64,000 nucleotides of DNA from contig NZ_LMEW01000033.1 of NCBI RefSeq assembly GCF_001426525.1, positions 310,001-374,000 of the forward strand, written 5' to 3'. The stretch's first letter is position 1. The number at the start of each line of letters is the position of its first letter. A program made the position numbers and the translations under genes. The notes under the pieces are model-generated. The model saw only the letters and a list, made by a program, of their open reading frames with translations. It made no database searches and was not told the origin of the DNA. The DNA is from Massilia sp. Root133 (GTDB lineage Bacteria > Pseudomonadota > Gammaproteobacteria > Burkholderiales > Burkholderiaceae_D). Of this stretch, positions 21,801 to 31,012 are shown one piece after another.

Positions 21801-22487
21801 ATGCACCTGCGCGACCTGACGCAATTCCTTACCGAACTCAAAGAGAACAACACCCGGCCGTGGTTCATCATGAACAAGCCCCGCTACGACATCCTGCGGG
21901 TCGAATTCCTGGAAGTGCTGACGGAACTGATCAAGGAGATCGGCCGGTTCGACAAGCAGGTCGTCGCCTGCGACCCGAAAAAGGCGATGTTCCGCTTCCA
22001 GCGCGATACGCGCTTTTCGCACGACAAGACGCCGTACAAAACGCATTTCTCGGCCGGCATCGCGCCCGGCAACAAGCGCCGGCCCAGCGAAGGCGGCGGT
22101 CCAACCTATTACTTCCACATTGAAGCGGACGGCACGCTGCTGTACGGTGCGGGCGAATACCTGCCGCCGGCGGCGCGCCTGAAGGCGATTCGCGAGCACG
22201 TCGTCAACGATGCGACAGGTTTCGCCAAAATGTTGAAGAATAAACATCTGCGCGAAGCGTATGGCGACCTGCAGCCGGAAGACAAGCTGCAACGCCCGCC
22301 GAAGGGATTCGATCCGAACCATCCGCTGGTCGAATACCTGAAGCTGAAGAGCTATTTCGTCTGGAAGGAAGAGAAGCTGGACATCAACGCCCCGGACAAG
22401 CTCGTGCCGCAGCTCGCGCAGGGGTTCAAGGACGCCACCGCGCTTGTCACCTGGCTGCGCGGGGTGCCGCAGACATTCGAAGAGTAA
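21801..22487 (+). CDS. DUF2461 family protein
   Basis: A 228-residue protein. The pattern LTQFLTELKENNTRPWF near the start, YDILRVEFLEVL, then RFQRDTRFSHDKTPYKTHF and PTYYFHIEADGTLLYGAGEY, are the conserved blocks of DUF2461 (TIGR02453). The family is widespread, with no established biochemical role. There is no signal peptide. It starts 26 bp after the protease gene and may be in the same transcript as the cupin 12 bp downstream. Confidence 0.85.
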   Translation: MHLRDLTQFLTELKENNTRPWFIMNKPRYDILRVEFLEVLTELIKEIGRFDKQVVACDPKKAMFRFQRDTRFSHDKTPYKTHFSAGIAPGNKRRPSEGGGPTYYFHIEADGTLLYGAGEYLPPAARLKAIREHVVNDATGFAKMLKNKHLREAYGDLQPEDKLQRPPKGFDPNHPLVEYLKLKSYFVWKEEKLDINAPDKLVPQLAQGFKDATALVTWLRGVPQTFEE

Positions 22488-22499
22488 AGGGAGTCACAC

Positions 22500-22871
22500 A
22501 TGGCGTTGCACCACGCAGTCTCGGGTGAGCGGATCGCACTCCAGCGGGGCGAAGACGACATCGCGAATTTCACCTCGATCGCACTGATCAAGACGGATCG
22601 CATGGAATTGATCCGGCTCGTGATACCGAAGGAAAAACCGCTGCCGGAACATTGGGTCGAAGGCGAGATGACCTTGCTGTGCCTGGAAGGCGAGATCGCG
22701 TTCCAGGCCCACGGCCGCACGACGATCCTGCGCCCGAACGAGATGGTTTATCTCGCCGGCGGCGAACCGCATGCGGTCCACGCCAACCAGGATGCGGTCG
22801 CGTTGCTGACCATCCTGCTGCATCCGGGCGATAACGCGGGCGGGCCGACGCGGAGCACGCCGGCACCGTAG
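22500..22871 (+). CDS. small cupin-domain protein
   Basis: A 123-residue single-domain protein of beta strands. GEMTLLCLEGEIAFQAHGRT and LRPNEMVYLAGGEPHAVHA (each broken) are the two cupin motifs; the first retains a Glu-Gly and the second His-x-V-H, but the usual His-x-His of motif 1 is missing (HWVEGEMT), so metal binding is uncertain. It begins 12 bp after the DUF2461 gene. Function unknown; sugar or small-molecule binding would be typical. Confidence 0.75.
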   Translation: MALHHAVSGERIALQRGEDDIANFTSIALIKTDRMELIRLVIPKEKPLPEHWVEGEMTLLCLEGEIAFQAHGRTTILRPNEMVYLAGGEPHAVHANQDAVALLTILLHPGDNAGGPTRSTPAP

Positions 22872-22891
22872 TCCTGCGCAATAAGCCAGGA

Positions 22892-23920
22892 TCAGGCCAG
22901 TTCGTCGCGCGGATCCCGCGCCAGCAGCCTGGCCACCATGTCGCTGGCGGAATCGCCATCGAACAGCACGCCGGCCACCGCATTGGTGATCGGCATGTCG
23001 ACGCCCAGCCTGGCCGCCAGCTCGCGCACGGCCTTGGCGCAGGGCACGCCTTCTGCCACGTGGCCGAGTTCCCGGACGATCGTGTCGAGCGGCTTGCCCT
23101 GGGCCAGTGCCAGGCCCACGCGGCGGTTGCGCGACAGGTCGCCCGTGCACGTCAGGATCAGGTCGCCCATCCCCGTCAGGCCCATGAAGGTGGCTGCATG
23201 GCCGCCCAGCGCCGTGCCGAGGCGGGTGATTTCCGCGAGGCCGCGCGTGATCAGCGCGGCGCGCGCATTCAGGCCCAGGCCGAGGCCGTCGGCCGTGCCG
23301 GTGGCGATGGCGAGGATGTTCTTGACGGCGCCGCCCACTTCCACGCCAACCATGTCATCGCAGGAATACACGCGCATATTGCCGCCATGGACGAGTGCAA
23401 CGACGCGCTCGCGCAATGCCTTGTCGGTCGAGGCGACCGTCAGCGCGCACGGCAGGCCGCGCGCCACTTCCTGCGCGAACGACGGGCCGGACAGCGCGGC
23501 GGCCGGCACGGCATCGCCCAGCACGGCGCGCACGACCTGGTGCGGCAGCAGGCCGGTTTCGTATTCGAAGCCCTTGCACAGCCAGACGATGTTCGGAATC
23601 GCGCGGCCCTTCAGTTGCTGCAGCAGCGGGCGCAGGCCGGCCACCGGGCAGGCGGCGATCAGCAGCGGCGCCTCGCCGGCGCCATGCGCGACATGCGCGA
23701 CGGCGGCATCGAAATCGGCCGTGACGTCCAGGCCGTCCGGGAACGGGAAGCCGGGCAGGTATTCGGTGTTTTCGCGCGCGCTGGCGGCTTGCGTCATCTG
23801 CGCGGGATTGCGTCCCCACAGCAGGACGTCGTGGCGCGCGGCGAGCGCGATCGCCACCGCCGTGCCCCAGGCGCCGGCACCGAGGACGGTGATCTTTTGG
23901 GGTGGTTTCGGTTCGTGCAT
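22892..23920 (-). CDS. gpsA: NAD(P)-dependent glycerol-3-phosphate dehydrogenase
   Basis: A 342-residue protein starting at 23920. The Rossmann motif GAGAWGTAVA is at about residue 14-23, the catalytic Lys region in GGAVKNILAIATG, and conserved blocks SGPSFAQEVARG and GLTGMGDLILTCTG follow. GpsA makes sn-glycerol 3-phosphate from dihydroxyacetone phosphate for phospholipid synthesis. It is the last gene of the rhodanese-grxC-secB-SH3-gpsA run, 17 bp after the SH3 gene. The family is 330-340 residues, so it is full length. Confidence 0.95.
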   Translation of the reverse strand: MHEPKPPQKITVLGAGAWGTAVAIALAARHDVLLWGRNPAQMTQAASARENTEYLPGFPFPDGLDVTADFDAAVAHVAHGAGEAPLLIAACPVAGLRPLLQQLKGRAIPNIVWLCKGFEYETGLLPHQVVRAVLGDAVPAAALSGPSFAQEVARGLPCALTVASTDKALRERVVALVHGGNMRVYSCDDMVGVEVGGAVKNILAIATGTADGLGLGLNARAALITRGLAEITRLGTALGGHAATFMGLTGMGDLILTCTGDLSRNRRVGLALAQGKPLDTIVRELGHVAEGVPCAKAVRELAARLGVDMPITNAVAGVLFDGDSASDMVARLLARDPRDELA

Positions 23921-23937
23921 GGGTATCGATAGACGGG

Positions 23938-24393
23938 CTAGATGCCCCAGATGTCGGACGCCTTGACGTAGCCGCTGGTGCCGTCGCGGTGGCGCACGCG
24001 CACCCAGTTGCCGGCTTCCGGATCGACGAGCTCGAGCAGGACGTTCTTTTCGGCCGTCATCACGACGGGCGCATTCTCGTCGGGCGCCGAGCGCACCTTG
24101 GCGGACGCGACGCGCACGATGACGTTGCGCTTGGCCGACAGGTTCTTTGCTTCGGTCCAGGCCATGTCGCCGGTGGCGTCTCTGACCTTGACCCAGTCGC
24201 CGTAGCTGAGTACGACCTCGACCGGCATGCCGCTGGGCGCGACGTACAGCTTGCCGCTGCGGGTGGACGGGGCGTCGTACAGGATCACGGCATGCGCGCC
24301 GACCGTCTTGAAATCGAACGCGGCGGCCGCGCACGATGCCAGCAGCAGCAGGCTGCCTGCAATGAGTCGGTGGCGGAAGCGGATGGGGCGCAT
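23938..24393 (-). CDS. periplasmic SH3-domain protein
   Basis: A 151-residue protein with a signal peptide (LIAGSLLLLASCAAAA) that resembles a lipobox (LLASC), so it could be a lipoprotein. Two SH3-like modules follow: residues about 30-85 and 90-150, each with the pattern YDAPS or VRSAPDE, then VVLSYGDWVKV and WVRVRHRDGTSGYV. Bacterial SH3 domains of this type bind peptidoglycan. It sits between secB and gpsA, and is probably an envelope accessory protein. Confidence 0.8.
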   Translation of the reverse strand: MRPIRFRHRLIAGSLLLLASCAAAAFDFKTVGAHAVILYDAPSTRSGKLYVAPSGMPVEVVLSYGDWVKVRDATGDMAWTEAKNLSAKRNVIVRVASAKVRSAPDENAPVVMTAEKNVLLELVDPEAGNWVRVRHRDGTSGYVKASDIWGI

Positions 24394-24494
24394 GTGGGCC
24401 TTTGAAGACGGTGCATGCCGGGCGTCGGCGTGCGCGTCAAAGAAACAAGGCGTCCGGCCCCGCCCGGGACGGGCGAAGCGGGACGCCCGGGATA

Positions 24495-24968
24495 TTACTG
24501 GTTACCAGCCGGCGTGCCTGCTGCGGCAGCCTGCTCGGCCAGCGCCTGGCGGCGCTGCTGGTAGAACACTTCGAAGTTGATCTCGGCCAGGTGGACCGGC
24601 GGGAAACCGGCACGGGTGATCACGTCGGCGATGTTCGCACGCAGGTACGGATAGATGATGTTCGGGCAACCGATGCCCAGCAGCGGATCCATCTGCTCGG
24701 CCGGGATGTTACGGGCTTCGAAGATACCTGCCTGCTTGCCTTCGGCCAGGAAGGCCACTTTGTCCTTGACCTTGGCGGTCACGGTGATGGTGACGGTCGA
24801 TTCGTAGATGCCATCGGCAATGCCTTCGGCGCCGACGTCCAGCGCGACCTCGATGGTCGGGGCTTCCTGCTCCAGGAAGATCGCCGGGGAATTCGGTTGT
24901 TCCAGCGACAGATCCTTCAGGTAAATACGCTGGATTTGGAATACGGGTTGCAGGTTTTCGTCAGCCAT
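24495..24968 (-). CDS. secB: protein-export chaperone SecB
   Basis: A 157-residue protein starting MADENLQPVFQIQRIYLKDL at 24968; the frame from 25007 is too long. It shows the family blocks SLEQPNSPAIFL, GIYESTVTITVTA, GIGCPNIIYPYLRANI and PPVHLAEINF. SecB tetramers keep preproteins unfolded and deliver them to SecA. Its neighbours grxC and gpsA are the typical ones in betaproteobacteria. Confidence 0.95.
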   Translation of the reverse strand: MADENLQPVFQIQRIYLKDLSLEQPNSPAIFLEQEAPTIEVALDVGAEGIADGIYESTVTITVTAKVKDKVAFLAEGKQAGIFEARNIPAEQMDPLLGIGCPNIIYPYLRANIADVITRAGFPPVHLAEINFEVFYQQRRQALAEQAAAAGTPAGNQ

Positions 24969-25104
24969 GGAACGCTTTCGTGTAATTTTTAAAAAGAATG
25001 GCAACATCCTGCCATTCGAGGTGCTTGACTTGTCAAGGCGCCGGCAATTGTATCAAAACCAATTCGGTTTCAATAGTTAGCCGGGGCCCTGCCAAGCCCA
25101 CGGC

Positions 25105-25374
25105 TCAGGCTGCGCTGCCGTTCAGCAGCGGATCCAGGCGTCCTGCCTGGTCGAGCGCGTACAGGTCGTCGAAGCCGCCCACGTGGGTATCGCCCACGTA
25201 GATCTGCGGCACCGTACGGCGCCCCGTGCGTTGCATCATGATGGCGCGCTGTTCCGGATCAAGGTCGACACGGATGCGTTCGATGTTGGTCACGCCCTTG
25301 GCTTCCAGCAGGCGCTCGGCACGCACGCAGTAGGGACAGCTGGCGGTGTGATAGAGGACAACATGGGCTGTCAT
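25105..25374 (-). CDS. grxC: glutaredoxin 3
   Basis: An 89-residue protein starting MTAHVVLYHTASCPYC at 25374. The dithiol active site is CPYC, TVPQIYVG is the glutathione-binding cis-Pro region, and GGFDDLYAL is the conserved end. It reduces protein and glutathione mixed disulphides in the cytoplasm. It lies between secB and a rhodanese gene, 16 bp after the latter. Confidence 0.95.
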   Translation of the reverse strand: MTAHVVLYHTASCPYCVRAERLLEAKGVTNIERIRVDLDPEQRAIMMQRTGRRTVPQIYVGDTHVGGFDDLYALDQAGRLDPLLNGSAA

Positions 25375-25390
25375 GGCAATTCCTTTCAAA

Positions 25391-25795
25391 TTATTTGATC
25401 AGGGGCAGGCCGGCAGCCGTCCAGGCCGCGATACCGCCTTCCAGGCCATAGATATCTTCGAATCCTGCCGCTTTCAACAGGCGCGCCGCTTTACCGGCGT
25501 GTTTGCCGTCCTGGTCGACGACAACGATGGTCTTGACTTTCGACTTGTCCAGCTCGCCAGTGCGATTGCCCAAGTCTGCCAGCGGAATGTGTTTCGCGTC
25601 GCGCAGGTGCCCAGCGGCAAATGCCTCGGCGCTGCGGACATCGATCACGGCGGTGGATTTACCCCGGTTGATCATCTGGGTAGCCTGCAGCGGCGAGGCC
25701 ACGCGGCCACGCGGGGCGAGCGACAACCACAGCAGGGCGCCCCCCGACAGAAGAGCGATCGCGACAGTGATGAAATGGTCGATGATGAATTTCAC
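25391..25795 (-). CDS. membrane-anchored rhodanese-like protein
   Basis: A 134-residue protein with one N-terminal membrane helix (FITVAIALLSGGALLWLSLA) and a single rhodanese domain (TAVIDVRSAEAFAAGHLRDAKHIPL). The loop where the catalytic Cys would sit reads VVVDQDGKHAGKAA: no Cys, so it is likely inactive as a sulphurtransferase and may instead bind a partner. It opens the grxC-secB-gpsA run and is divergent from gpmA with 88 bp between. Confidence 0.85.
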   Translation of the reverse strand: MKFIIDHFITVAIALLSGGALLWLSLAPRGRVASPLQATQMINRGKSTAVIDVRSAEAFAAGHLRDAKHIPLADLGNRTGELDKSKVKTIVVVDQDGKHAGKAARLLKAAGFEDIYGLEGGIAAWTAAGLPLIK

Positions 25796-25883
25796 GAAGT
25801 TTCCGTTGGTTGAACTGAATCATCGCATTATAAAATAGAAGTCGGATCGGTATTTCCTGCTCACTTTTTTCTATAAAGCACCT

Positions 25884-26630
25884 ATGTACAAAATCGTATT
25901 CATGCGCCACGGCGAGTCCACCTGGAACCTCGAGAACCGTTTCACCGGCTGGACCGATGTCGACCTGACCGAAAAAGGAGTCAATGAAGCCAAGCTGGCC
26001 GGCCGCCTGCTGAAGGAAGCCGGCTTCACCTTCGACCTGGCCTACACCTCGGTCCTGAAACGTGCGATCCGCACCCTGTGGCTGGCCATGGACGAGATGG
26101 ACATGATGTGGCTGCCGGTCAAGAACGACTGGCGCCTGAACGAGCGTCACTACGGCGCGCTGCAGGGCCTGGACAAGGGCGAGACCGCCGCCAAGTTCGG
26201 CGACGAGCAGGTGCTCGTATGGCGCCGCAGCTACGACACCCCGCCGCCGGCACTGGAAGCCGACGATCCGCGCACGTCCTTCAACGACCCGCGCTACGCC
26301 GGCCTCGACAAGGCCCAGATCCCGCTGACCGAATGCCTGAAGGACACCGTCGCCCGCGTGATGCCGGCCTGGGACGAAGAAATCGCCCCGGCCATCCGCG
26401 CCGGCAAGCAGATCCTGATCTCGGCCCACGGCAACAGCCTGCGCGCCGTCATCAAGATGCTGGACAACATCAGCGACACGGACATCGTCGGCCTGAACAT
26501 CCCGAACGGCACCCCGCTCGTGTATGAACTGGACGCGGACCTGAAGCCGATCCGCCACTACTACCTGGGCGACCAGGCAGCGATCGCGGCCGCCATGGCC
26601 GCCGTGGCCAACCAAGGAAAGGCGAAGTAA
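25884..26630 (+). CDS. gpmA: 2,3-bisphosphoglycerate-dependent phosphoglycerate mutase
   Basis: A 248-residue protein. The phosphohistidine motif is FMRHGESTWN with His10, and LNERHYGALQGLDK and SAHGNSLRAV carry the second His and the substrate contacts. It interconverts 3- and 2-phosphoglycerate in glycolysis and gluconeogenesis. It ends 3 bases before the TTG start of the EnvC-like gene and opens a cluster running to moeB. Confidence 0.95.
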   Translation: MYKIVFMRHGESTWNLENRFTGWTDVDLTEKGVNEAKLAGRLLKEAGFTFDLAYTSVLKRAIRTLWLAMDEMDMMWLPVKNDWRLNERHYGALQGLDKGETAAKFGDEQVLVWRRSYDTPPPALEADDPRTSFNDPRYAGLDKAQIPLTECLKDTVARVMPAWDEEIAPAIRAGKQILISAHGNSLRAVIKMLDNISDTDIVGLNIPNGTPLVYELDADLKPIRHYYLGDQAAIAAAMAAVANQGKAK

Positions 26631-26633
26631 GTC

Positions 26634-28112
26634 TTGCGTTTTTCCTTTGTGAAGTCGACGTCCGCGGGCCTGTCCGCCCGCGGCAAGCTGGTATGCGGCC
26701 TGCTGGCCTGCGCGTTCGCCTTCGGCAGCGTGCAGGCGGCGCCGCGCCAGACCACGCGCAGCAAGGAGAAGGCCGCCGCCGAGGCGGCGCGCGCCGGTAT
26801 CCAGCAAAAGCTCAATGCGCTCAAGAAGGACATCAGCCGCACCGAGAGCGAAAAGGAAGACGCGGCCGACGAGTTGGCGGAATCGGAAGAAAAGATTTCC
26901 GACGCCAACCGCTCGCTGCGCGAACTCGCGGACGAGCAGGCCGAGACCAATACCAGGCTGAAGGATCTCGCGACCGAAGAGGCGAGACTTGGCGACACCA
27001 TCGCGGCCCAGAAGCGCCAGCTGGCGAAGCTGTTGCGCGAGCACTATATCGCCGGCAACGAGGACCGCATCAAGCTGCTGCTGTCCGGCGATAACCCGAA
27101 CCGGATCAACCGCGACCTGCAGATGATGGCCTACGTCTCGCAGGCGCAAGCGAAATTACTGAACTCCCTGCGCACGAACCTGGCGGCCGTCGAAGCGAAC
27201 CACGCCGAGACGCAGAACGCCAGGGACGAGCTGGAAGAAATTGCACAAGAGCAGACGTCGCAAAAGACGCTGCTCGAAAAGGAAAAGGCCAAACGGGCCG
27301 CCTTGCTGGCGAACCTGTCGAGCAAGCTGACGGACCAGCGCAAGCAGGCGAGCCGCCTGGAACAGGACGAACAGCGCATGAGCGGCCTCGTCGACCGCCT
27401 GACGCGCCTGATCCGCGAACAGGAAATTGCCGCCGCGGCCGAGCGCAAGCGCCAGCAGGAACTGGCCGCCGCGCGCGCGAAAGCGGCCGCCGAGGCGAAA
27501 CAACGTGCGCTGGCGCGGGCCAGGGCGCAGCGTGAAGAACGCGAACGCCTGGCGCGCGAAGCCGCGAAGGAAGCGGCCAAGACCGGCAAGCCCGTCAAAC
27601 CGTTGCCGCCGCCGAAACCCGAACCGGAAGAGACGCGGGTGGCCGAGGAACCGGCACCGAAACCGGAAGCACCGCAGCGTTCGGCCGATACGGCACTGGC
27701 CGCCGACCTGCCGAGCGGCGCATTCGAAAGCCTGCGCGGCCGCCTGCCGGCGCCGATCTCCGGCAAGATCGCGGCCCGTTTCGGCGCCAAGCGCGGCGAC
27801 GGTCCGACGTGGCGCGGCATGTTCATCAAGGCCCCGGAAGGGACCGACGTGCGCGCCATCGCGGCGGGGCGTGTCGTGTTCGCCAACTGGATGCGCGGCT
27901 ACGGCAACCTGATCATCATCAACCACGGCGGCGAGTACCTGTCGATCTACGGCAACAACCAGACCTTGGTGAAACAGGCCGGCGACGCGGTCAAGCCGGG
28001 CGACGTCATCGCCAGTGCCGGCAATACCGGCGGTAACGAGGAATCGGGGCTATACTTCGAGCTCAGGCATCTCGGAAAAGCGTTCGATCCTTCGAGCTGG
28101 ATCAGGTTCTAA
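26634..28112 (+). CDS. envC: EnvC-type murein hydrolase activator
   Basis: A 492-residue protein with a TTG start directly after gpmA and a signal peptide ending near VQAAP (about 37). Residues 45-270 are a long coiled coil, followed by an Ala/Lys/Pro-rich linker. The C-terminal LytM/M23 domain begins at about 370. Its zinc ligands are absent: the usual H-x3-D is TWRGMF, and the H-x-H site is YFELRH with no first His. Degenerate LytM domains of this kind do not cut peptidoglycan; they activate AmiA/AmiB amidases at the division site. It is followed by the ctpA gene. Confidence 0.85.
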   Translation: MRFSFVKSTSAGLSARGKLVCGLLACAFAFGSVQAAPRQTTRSKEKAAAEAARAGIQQKLNALKKDISRTESEKEDAADELAESEEKISDANRSLRELADEQAETNTRLKDLATEEARLGDTIAAQKRQLAKLLREHYIAGNEDRIKLLLSGDNPNRINRDLQMMAYVSQAQAKLLNSLRTNLAAVEANHAETQNARDELEEIAQEQTSQKTLLEKEKAKRAALLANLSSKLTDQRKQASRLEQDEQRMSGLVDRLTRLIREQEIAAAAERKRQQELAAARAKAAAEAKQRALARARAQREERERLAREAAKEAAKTGKPVKPLPPPKPEPEETRVAEEPAPKPEAPQRSADTALAADLPSGAFESLRGRLPAPISGKIAARFGAKRGDGPTWRGMFIKAPEGTDVRAIAAGRVVFANWMRGYGNLIIINHGGEYLSIYGNNQTLVKQAGDAVKPGDVIASAGNTGGNEESGLYFELRHLGKAFDPSSWIRF

Positions 28113-28140
28113 TTTCCGGAAGCACAATCCAGGGAACAGC

Positions 28141-29634
28141 ATGGGCAAGAAACTCAAGAACCTCGGTCTGATCGGCCTCGGCATGGTGGCCGGGGTGGCC
28201 GTCTCGGTCCAGTATTCGGCGCTGGCGCAAAAGGGCGGCGATGCGCCCCTGCCGCTGGACGAGCTGCGCCAGCTGGCCGATGTGTATGCCCTGATTAAAA
28301 GCGATTACGTCGAAAAGGTCGACGACAAGAAGCTGCTGTCGGACGCCATCGCCGGCATGGTGAATTCGCTGGATCCGCATTCCGTCTACCTGGACCAGAA
28401 GGATTTCGCCGAGATGCGCGAAGAGGTGCAGGGCCGCTTCGTCGGCCTCGGCATCGAGGTCGCGATGGAAGACGGCTACGTCAAGATCGTCTCGCCCATC
28501 GAGGATTCGCCCGCCTACCGTGCCGGCATCAAGGCCGGAGATTTGATCACCCGCATCGACAACGTGCCGGTGAAAGGCCTGTCGCTGGACGATGCCATCA
28601 AGCGCATGCGCGGCGAGCCGCACAGCAAGGTGATGCTGACCATCGCGCGCCGCGGCGCGGACACGCCGTGGGTCGTGCCGGTCGAGCGCGAGGAAATCAA
28701 GGTGGCCAGCGTCAAGGCGAAGATGATCGAGCCCGGCTATGCCTGGCTGCGCATCAACCAGTTCCAGGAAGAGACCGTCGACGACGTCGCGGACAAGTTA
28801 AAGGACCTGTACGCCCGCAACCCGAACATCAAGGGCCTCGTGCTGGACCTGCGCAACGACCCGGGCGGCCTGCTGCCGAGCGCGATCGGCGTCTCCGCCG
28901 CCTTCCTGCCGGCGAACGACGTGATCGTCTCGACGAAGGGCCAGCTGGCCGAGTCGAACGCCACGTTCTACGGCCGGCGCGAATTCTATGCCGTCAAGCC
29001 GGGCGCCGATCCGCTGGCGAAATTGCCGGCCGCGCTGAAGACCGTGCCGATGGTGGTGCTGGTCAACACGGGTTCGGCCTCGGCGTCGGAAATCGTCGCG
29101 GGCGCGCTGCAGGACTACAAACGCGCCATCGTGATGGGCAGCCAGACGTTCGGCAAGGGTTCCGTGCAGACCCTGCGCCAGCTGACGCCCGACACGGCCG
29201 TGAAACTGACGACGGCCCGTTACTTCACGCCGAAAGGCCGTTCGATCCAGGCGCTGGGCATCGTGCCGGACCTGAAGGTCGACGAGACGCCGGAAGGCGA
29301 CGGCCTGAACGCCGTGCGCGTGCGCGAAGCGGACCTCGATCACCACCTGACGAACGACGCGGCCGACAGCAAGAGCGCGAACGCGAAGCGCCGCGACGAG
29401 CTCGAGGAAGAGCAGTTCACCATGGCCGCGCTGAAGAATGAGAAACCGGTCGAATTCGGCGGCAAGGATGACTTCCAGCTCACGCAAGCCCTGAATCACT
29501 TCAAGGGTTTGAAGGTGCAGCTCGCCAAGGCCGATCCGGACGAGGACAAGCCCGCGCCGGCCAAGCTGCCGGGCCAGGAGCCGAAGCCGGCCGAGATCAA
29601 GGACGACGCCAAGCCGTCTGCACCGAAGCGATGA
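28141..29634 (+). CDS. ctpA: S41 family carboxy-terminal processing protease
   Basis: A 497-residue protein starting at the ATG at 28141; the longer frame reads into envC. An N-terminal signal or anchor, a PDZ domain at about 90-180 (GRFVGLGIEV, SPAYRAGIKAGDLI), then the S41 protease domain with the Ser in NTGSASASEIVAG and the Lys in TFGKGSVQT. It trims periplasmic proteins from their C-termini and is often partnered with division and envelope proteins such as EnvC, which is next to it. The C-terminal 80 residues are a charged linker without a fold. Confidence 0.9.
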   Translation: MGKKLKNLGLIGLGMVAGVAVSVQYSALAQKGGDAPLPLDELRQLADVYALIKSDYVEKVDDKKLLSDAIAGMVNSLDPHSVYLDQKDFAEMREEVQGRFVGLGIEVAMEDGYVKIVSPIEDSPAYRAGIKAGDLITRIDNVPVKGLSLDDAIKRMRGEPHSKVMLTIARRGADTPWVVPVEREEIKVASVKAKMIEPGYAWLRINQFQEETVDDVADKLKDLYARNPNIKGLVLDLRNDPGGLLPSAIGVSAAFLPANDVIVSTKGQLAESNATFYGRREFYAVKPGADPLAKLPAALKTVPMVVLVNTGSASASEIVAGALQDYKRAIVMGSQTFGKGSVQTLRQLTPDTAVKLTTARYFTPKGRSIQALGIVPDLKVDETPEGDGLNAVRVREADLDHHLTNDAADSKSANAKRRDELEEEQFTMAALKNEKPVEFGGKDDFQLTQALNHFKGLKVQLAKADPDEDKPAPAKLPGQEPKPAEIKDDAKPSAPKR

Positions 29635-30392
29635 ACGACCAGCAACTGCTTCGCTATTCGCGCCATATCCTGCTGGACGAGATCGGCATCGAAGGCCAGG
29701 CGCGCTTCCTGGCCGCGCGCGTGCTCGTGATCGGCGCCGGCGGTCTCGGCTCGCCGGCCGCGCTGTATCTCGCCGCGGGCGGCGTGGGCCGGTTGACGCT
29801 CGTCGACGACGACACCGTCGACCTGACGAATCTGCAGCGCCAGGTGATGCACACGACGGCCCGCGTGGGCCAGCCCAAGGTCGAGTCCGGGCGCGAAGCC
29901 CTGCACCAGATCAATCCCGAGGTCGAGGTCGTCGCCTTGCGCGAACGCGCCGATGCCGCACGTTTAGCGGAACTCGTGCGCGATTCCGATGTCGTACTCG
30001 ACTGCAGCGACAATTTCGCCACCCGCCATGCCGTCAATCGCGCCTGCGTTGCCGCCGGCGTCCCGCTCGTCGCGGGCGCCGCGATCCGTTTCGACGGGCA
30101 GATCTCGGTCTTTGACGTGCGCGACCCCGCTTCGCCCTGCTATGCCTGCCTGTTCCCGGAGGACGGCAAGTTCGAGGAAGTGGCATGCAGCACGATGGGC
30201 GTGTTCGCGCCGCTGGTCGGCATCATCGGCGCCATGCAGGCGGCCGAGGCGCTGAAGCTGCTGGCCGGAAGCGGCCGTTCGCTGGCCGGCCGGCTGCAGA
30301 TGCTGGATGCGCGCGCCATGGAGTGGACGGAGATCGGCGTGGCGCGCAATCCGTGCTGCCCCGTTTGCGCGGGGCGTCCCGGCGTAGAATGA
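29631..30392 (+). CDS. moeB: MoeB/ThiF-type sulphur-carrier adenylyltransferase
   Basis: A 253-residue protein overlapping ctpA by 4 bases (ATGA). The nucleotide site is GAGGLGSPAALYLAAGGVG, the Arg finger region NLQRQVMH, and the catalytic Cys is in EEVACSTMG. Zinc Cys pairs are CYACLF and CCPVC. Such E1-like enzymes adenylate the C-terminal Gly of MoaD or ThiS for molybdopterin or thiamine synthesis. There is no molybdenum or thiamine gene next to it, so which carrier it serves is open. Confidence 0.9.
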   Translation: MNDQQLLRYSRHILLDEIGIEGQARFLAARVLVIGAGGLGSPAALYLAAGGVGRLTLVDDDTVDLTNLQRQVMHTTARVGQPKVESGREALHQINPEVEVVALRERADAARLAELVRDSDVVLDCSDNFATRHAVNRACVAAGVPLVAGAAIRFDGQISVFDVRDPASPCYACLFPEDGKFEEVACSTMGVFAPLVGIIGAMQAAEALKLLAGSGRSLAGRLQMLDARAMEWTEIGVARNPCCPVCAGRPGVE

Positions 30393-30543
30393 GTCGCGGC
30401 GCACGCAGAAGGTGTCTTTCTGCGCCGTCTATCTTACAATTAGACAATTTTCCTGACGAGTTGGAACATTTTCCAAACGACTTTTAACGTCATCCCCGCT
30501 CGTTCGGCCTTATACTGTTTTTTCGACCACATCCATCACATCT

Positions 30544-30999
30544 ATGCAGAACTTCAAGCATCGTTTCGCACGGCAGCACCGCCAGCGCGGTTTCACCCTC
30601 GTCGAAATCATGGTCGTCGTGGTCATCATCGGCATCCTGGGCGCGCTCGTCGTGCCCAAGCTGCTGGGCCGTACCGGCGAGTCGCGCGTGACCGCGGCCC
30701 GCGTCGACATCGCCACGCTGATGTCGGCACTCAAGATGTACAAGCTCGATAACCAGCGCTATCCGACCACGGAGCAGGGCTTGCAGTCCCTCGTCCAGAA
30801 GCCGACCAGCGGCCCGGCCGCCAACGGCTGGAAGGAAGGCGGCTACATCGACAAGCTGCCGAAGGACCCGTGGGGCAATCCGTACCAGTACCTGTCGCCG
30901 GGCCTGCACGGCGAGATCGACGTGTTCTCGCTGGGCGCGGACGGCCAGCCGGGCGGTACCGGCGAGGATGCCGACGTCGGTTCGTGGGACAACAAATAA
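30544..30999 (+). CDS. gspG: type II secretion major pseudopilin GspG
   Basis: A 151-residue prepilin; the peptidase site is RG|FTLVE with Gly16 and Glu5 of the mature chain, followed by the 20-residue hydrophobic helix. The soluble part holds YPTTEQGL, KDPWGNPYQYL and FSLGADGQPGG with the Ca-binding loop typical of GspG. It is the main pseudopilus subunit. First gene of the operon; the 151 bp in front are AT-rich and contain a TATACT box at 30511 with no good -35. Confidence 0.95.
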   Translation: MQNFKHRFARQHRQRGFTLVEIMVVVVIIGILGALVVPKLLGRTGESRVTAARVDIATLMSALKMYKLDNQRYPTTEQGLQSLVQKPTSGPAANGWKEGGYIDKLPKDPWGNPYQYLSPGLHGEIDVFSLGADGQPGGTGEDADVGSWDNK

Positions 31000-31012
31000 C
31001 GTAGGTGTGTCG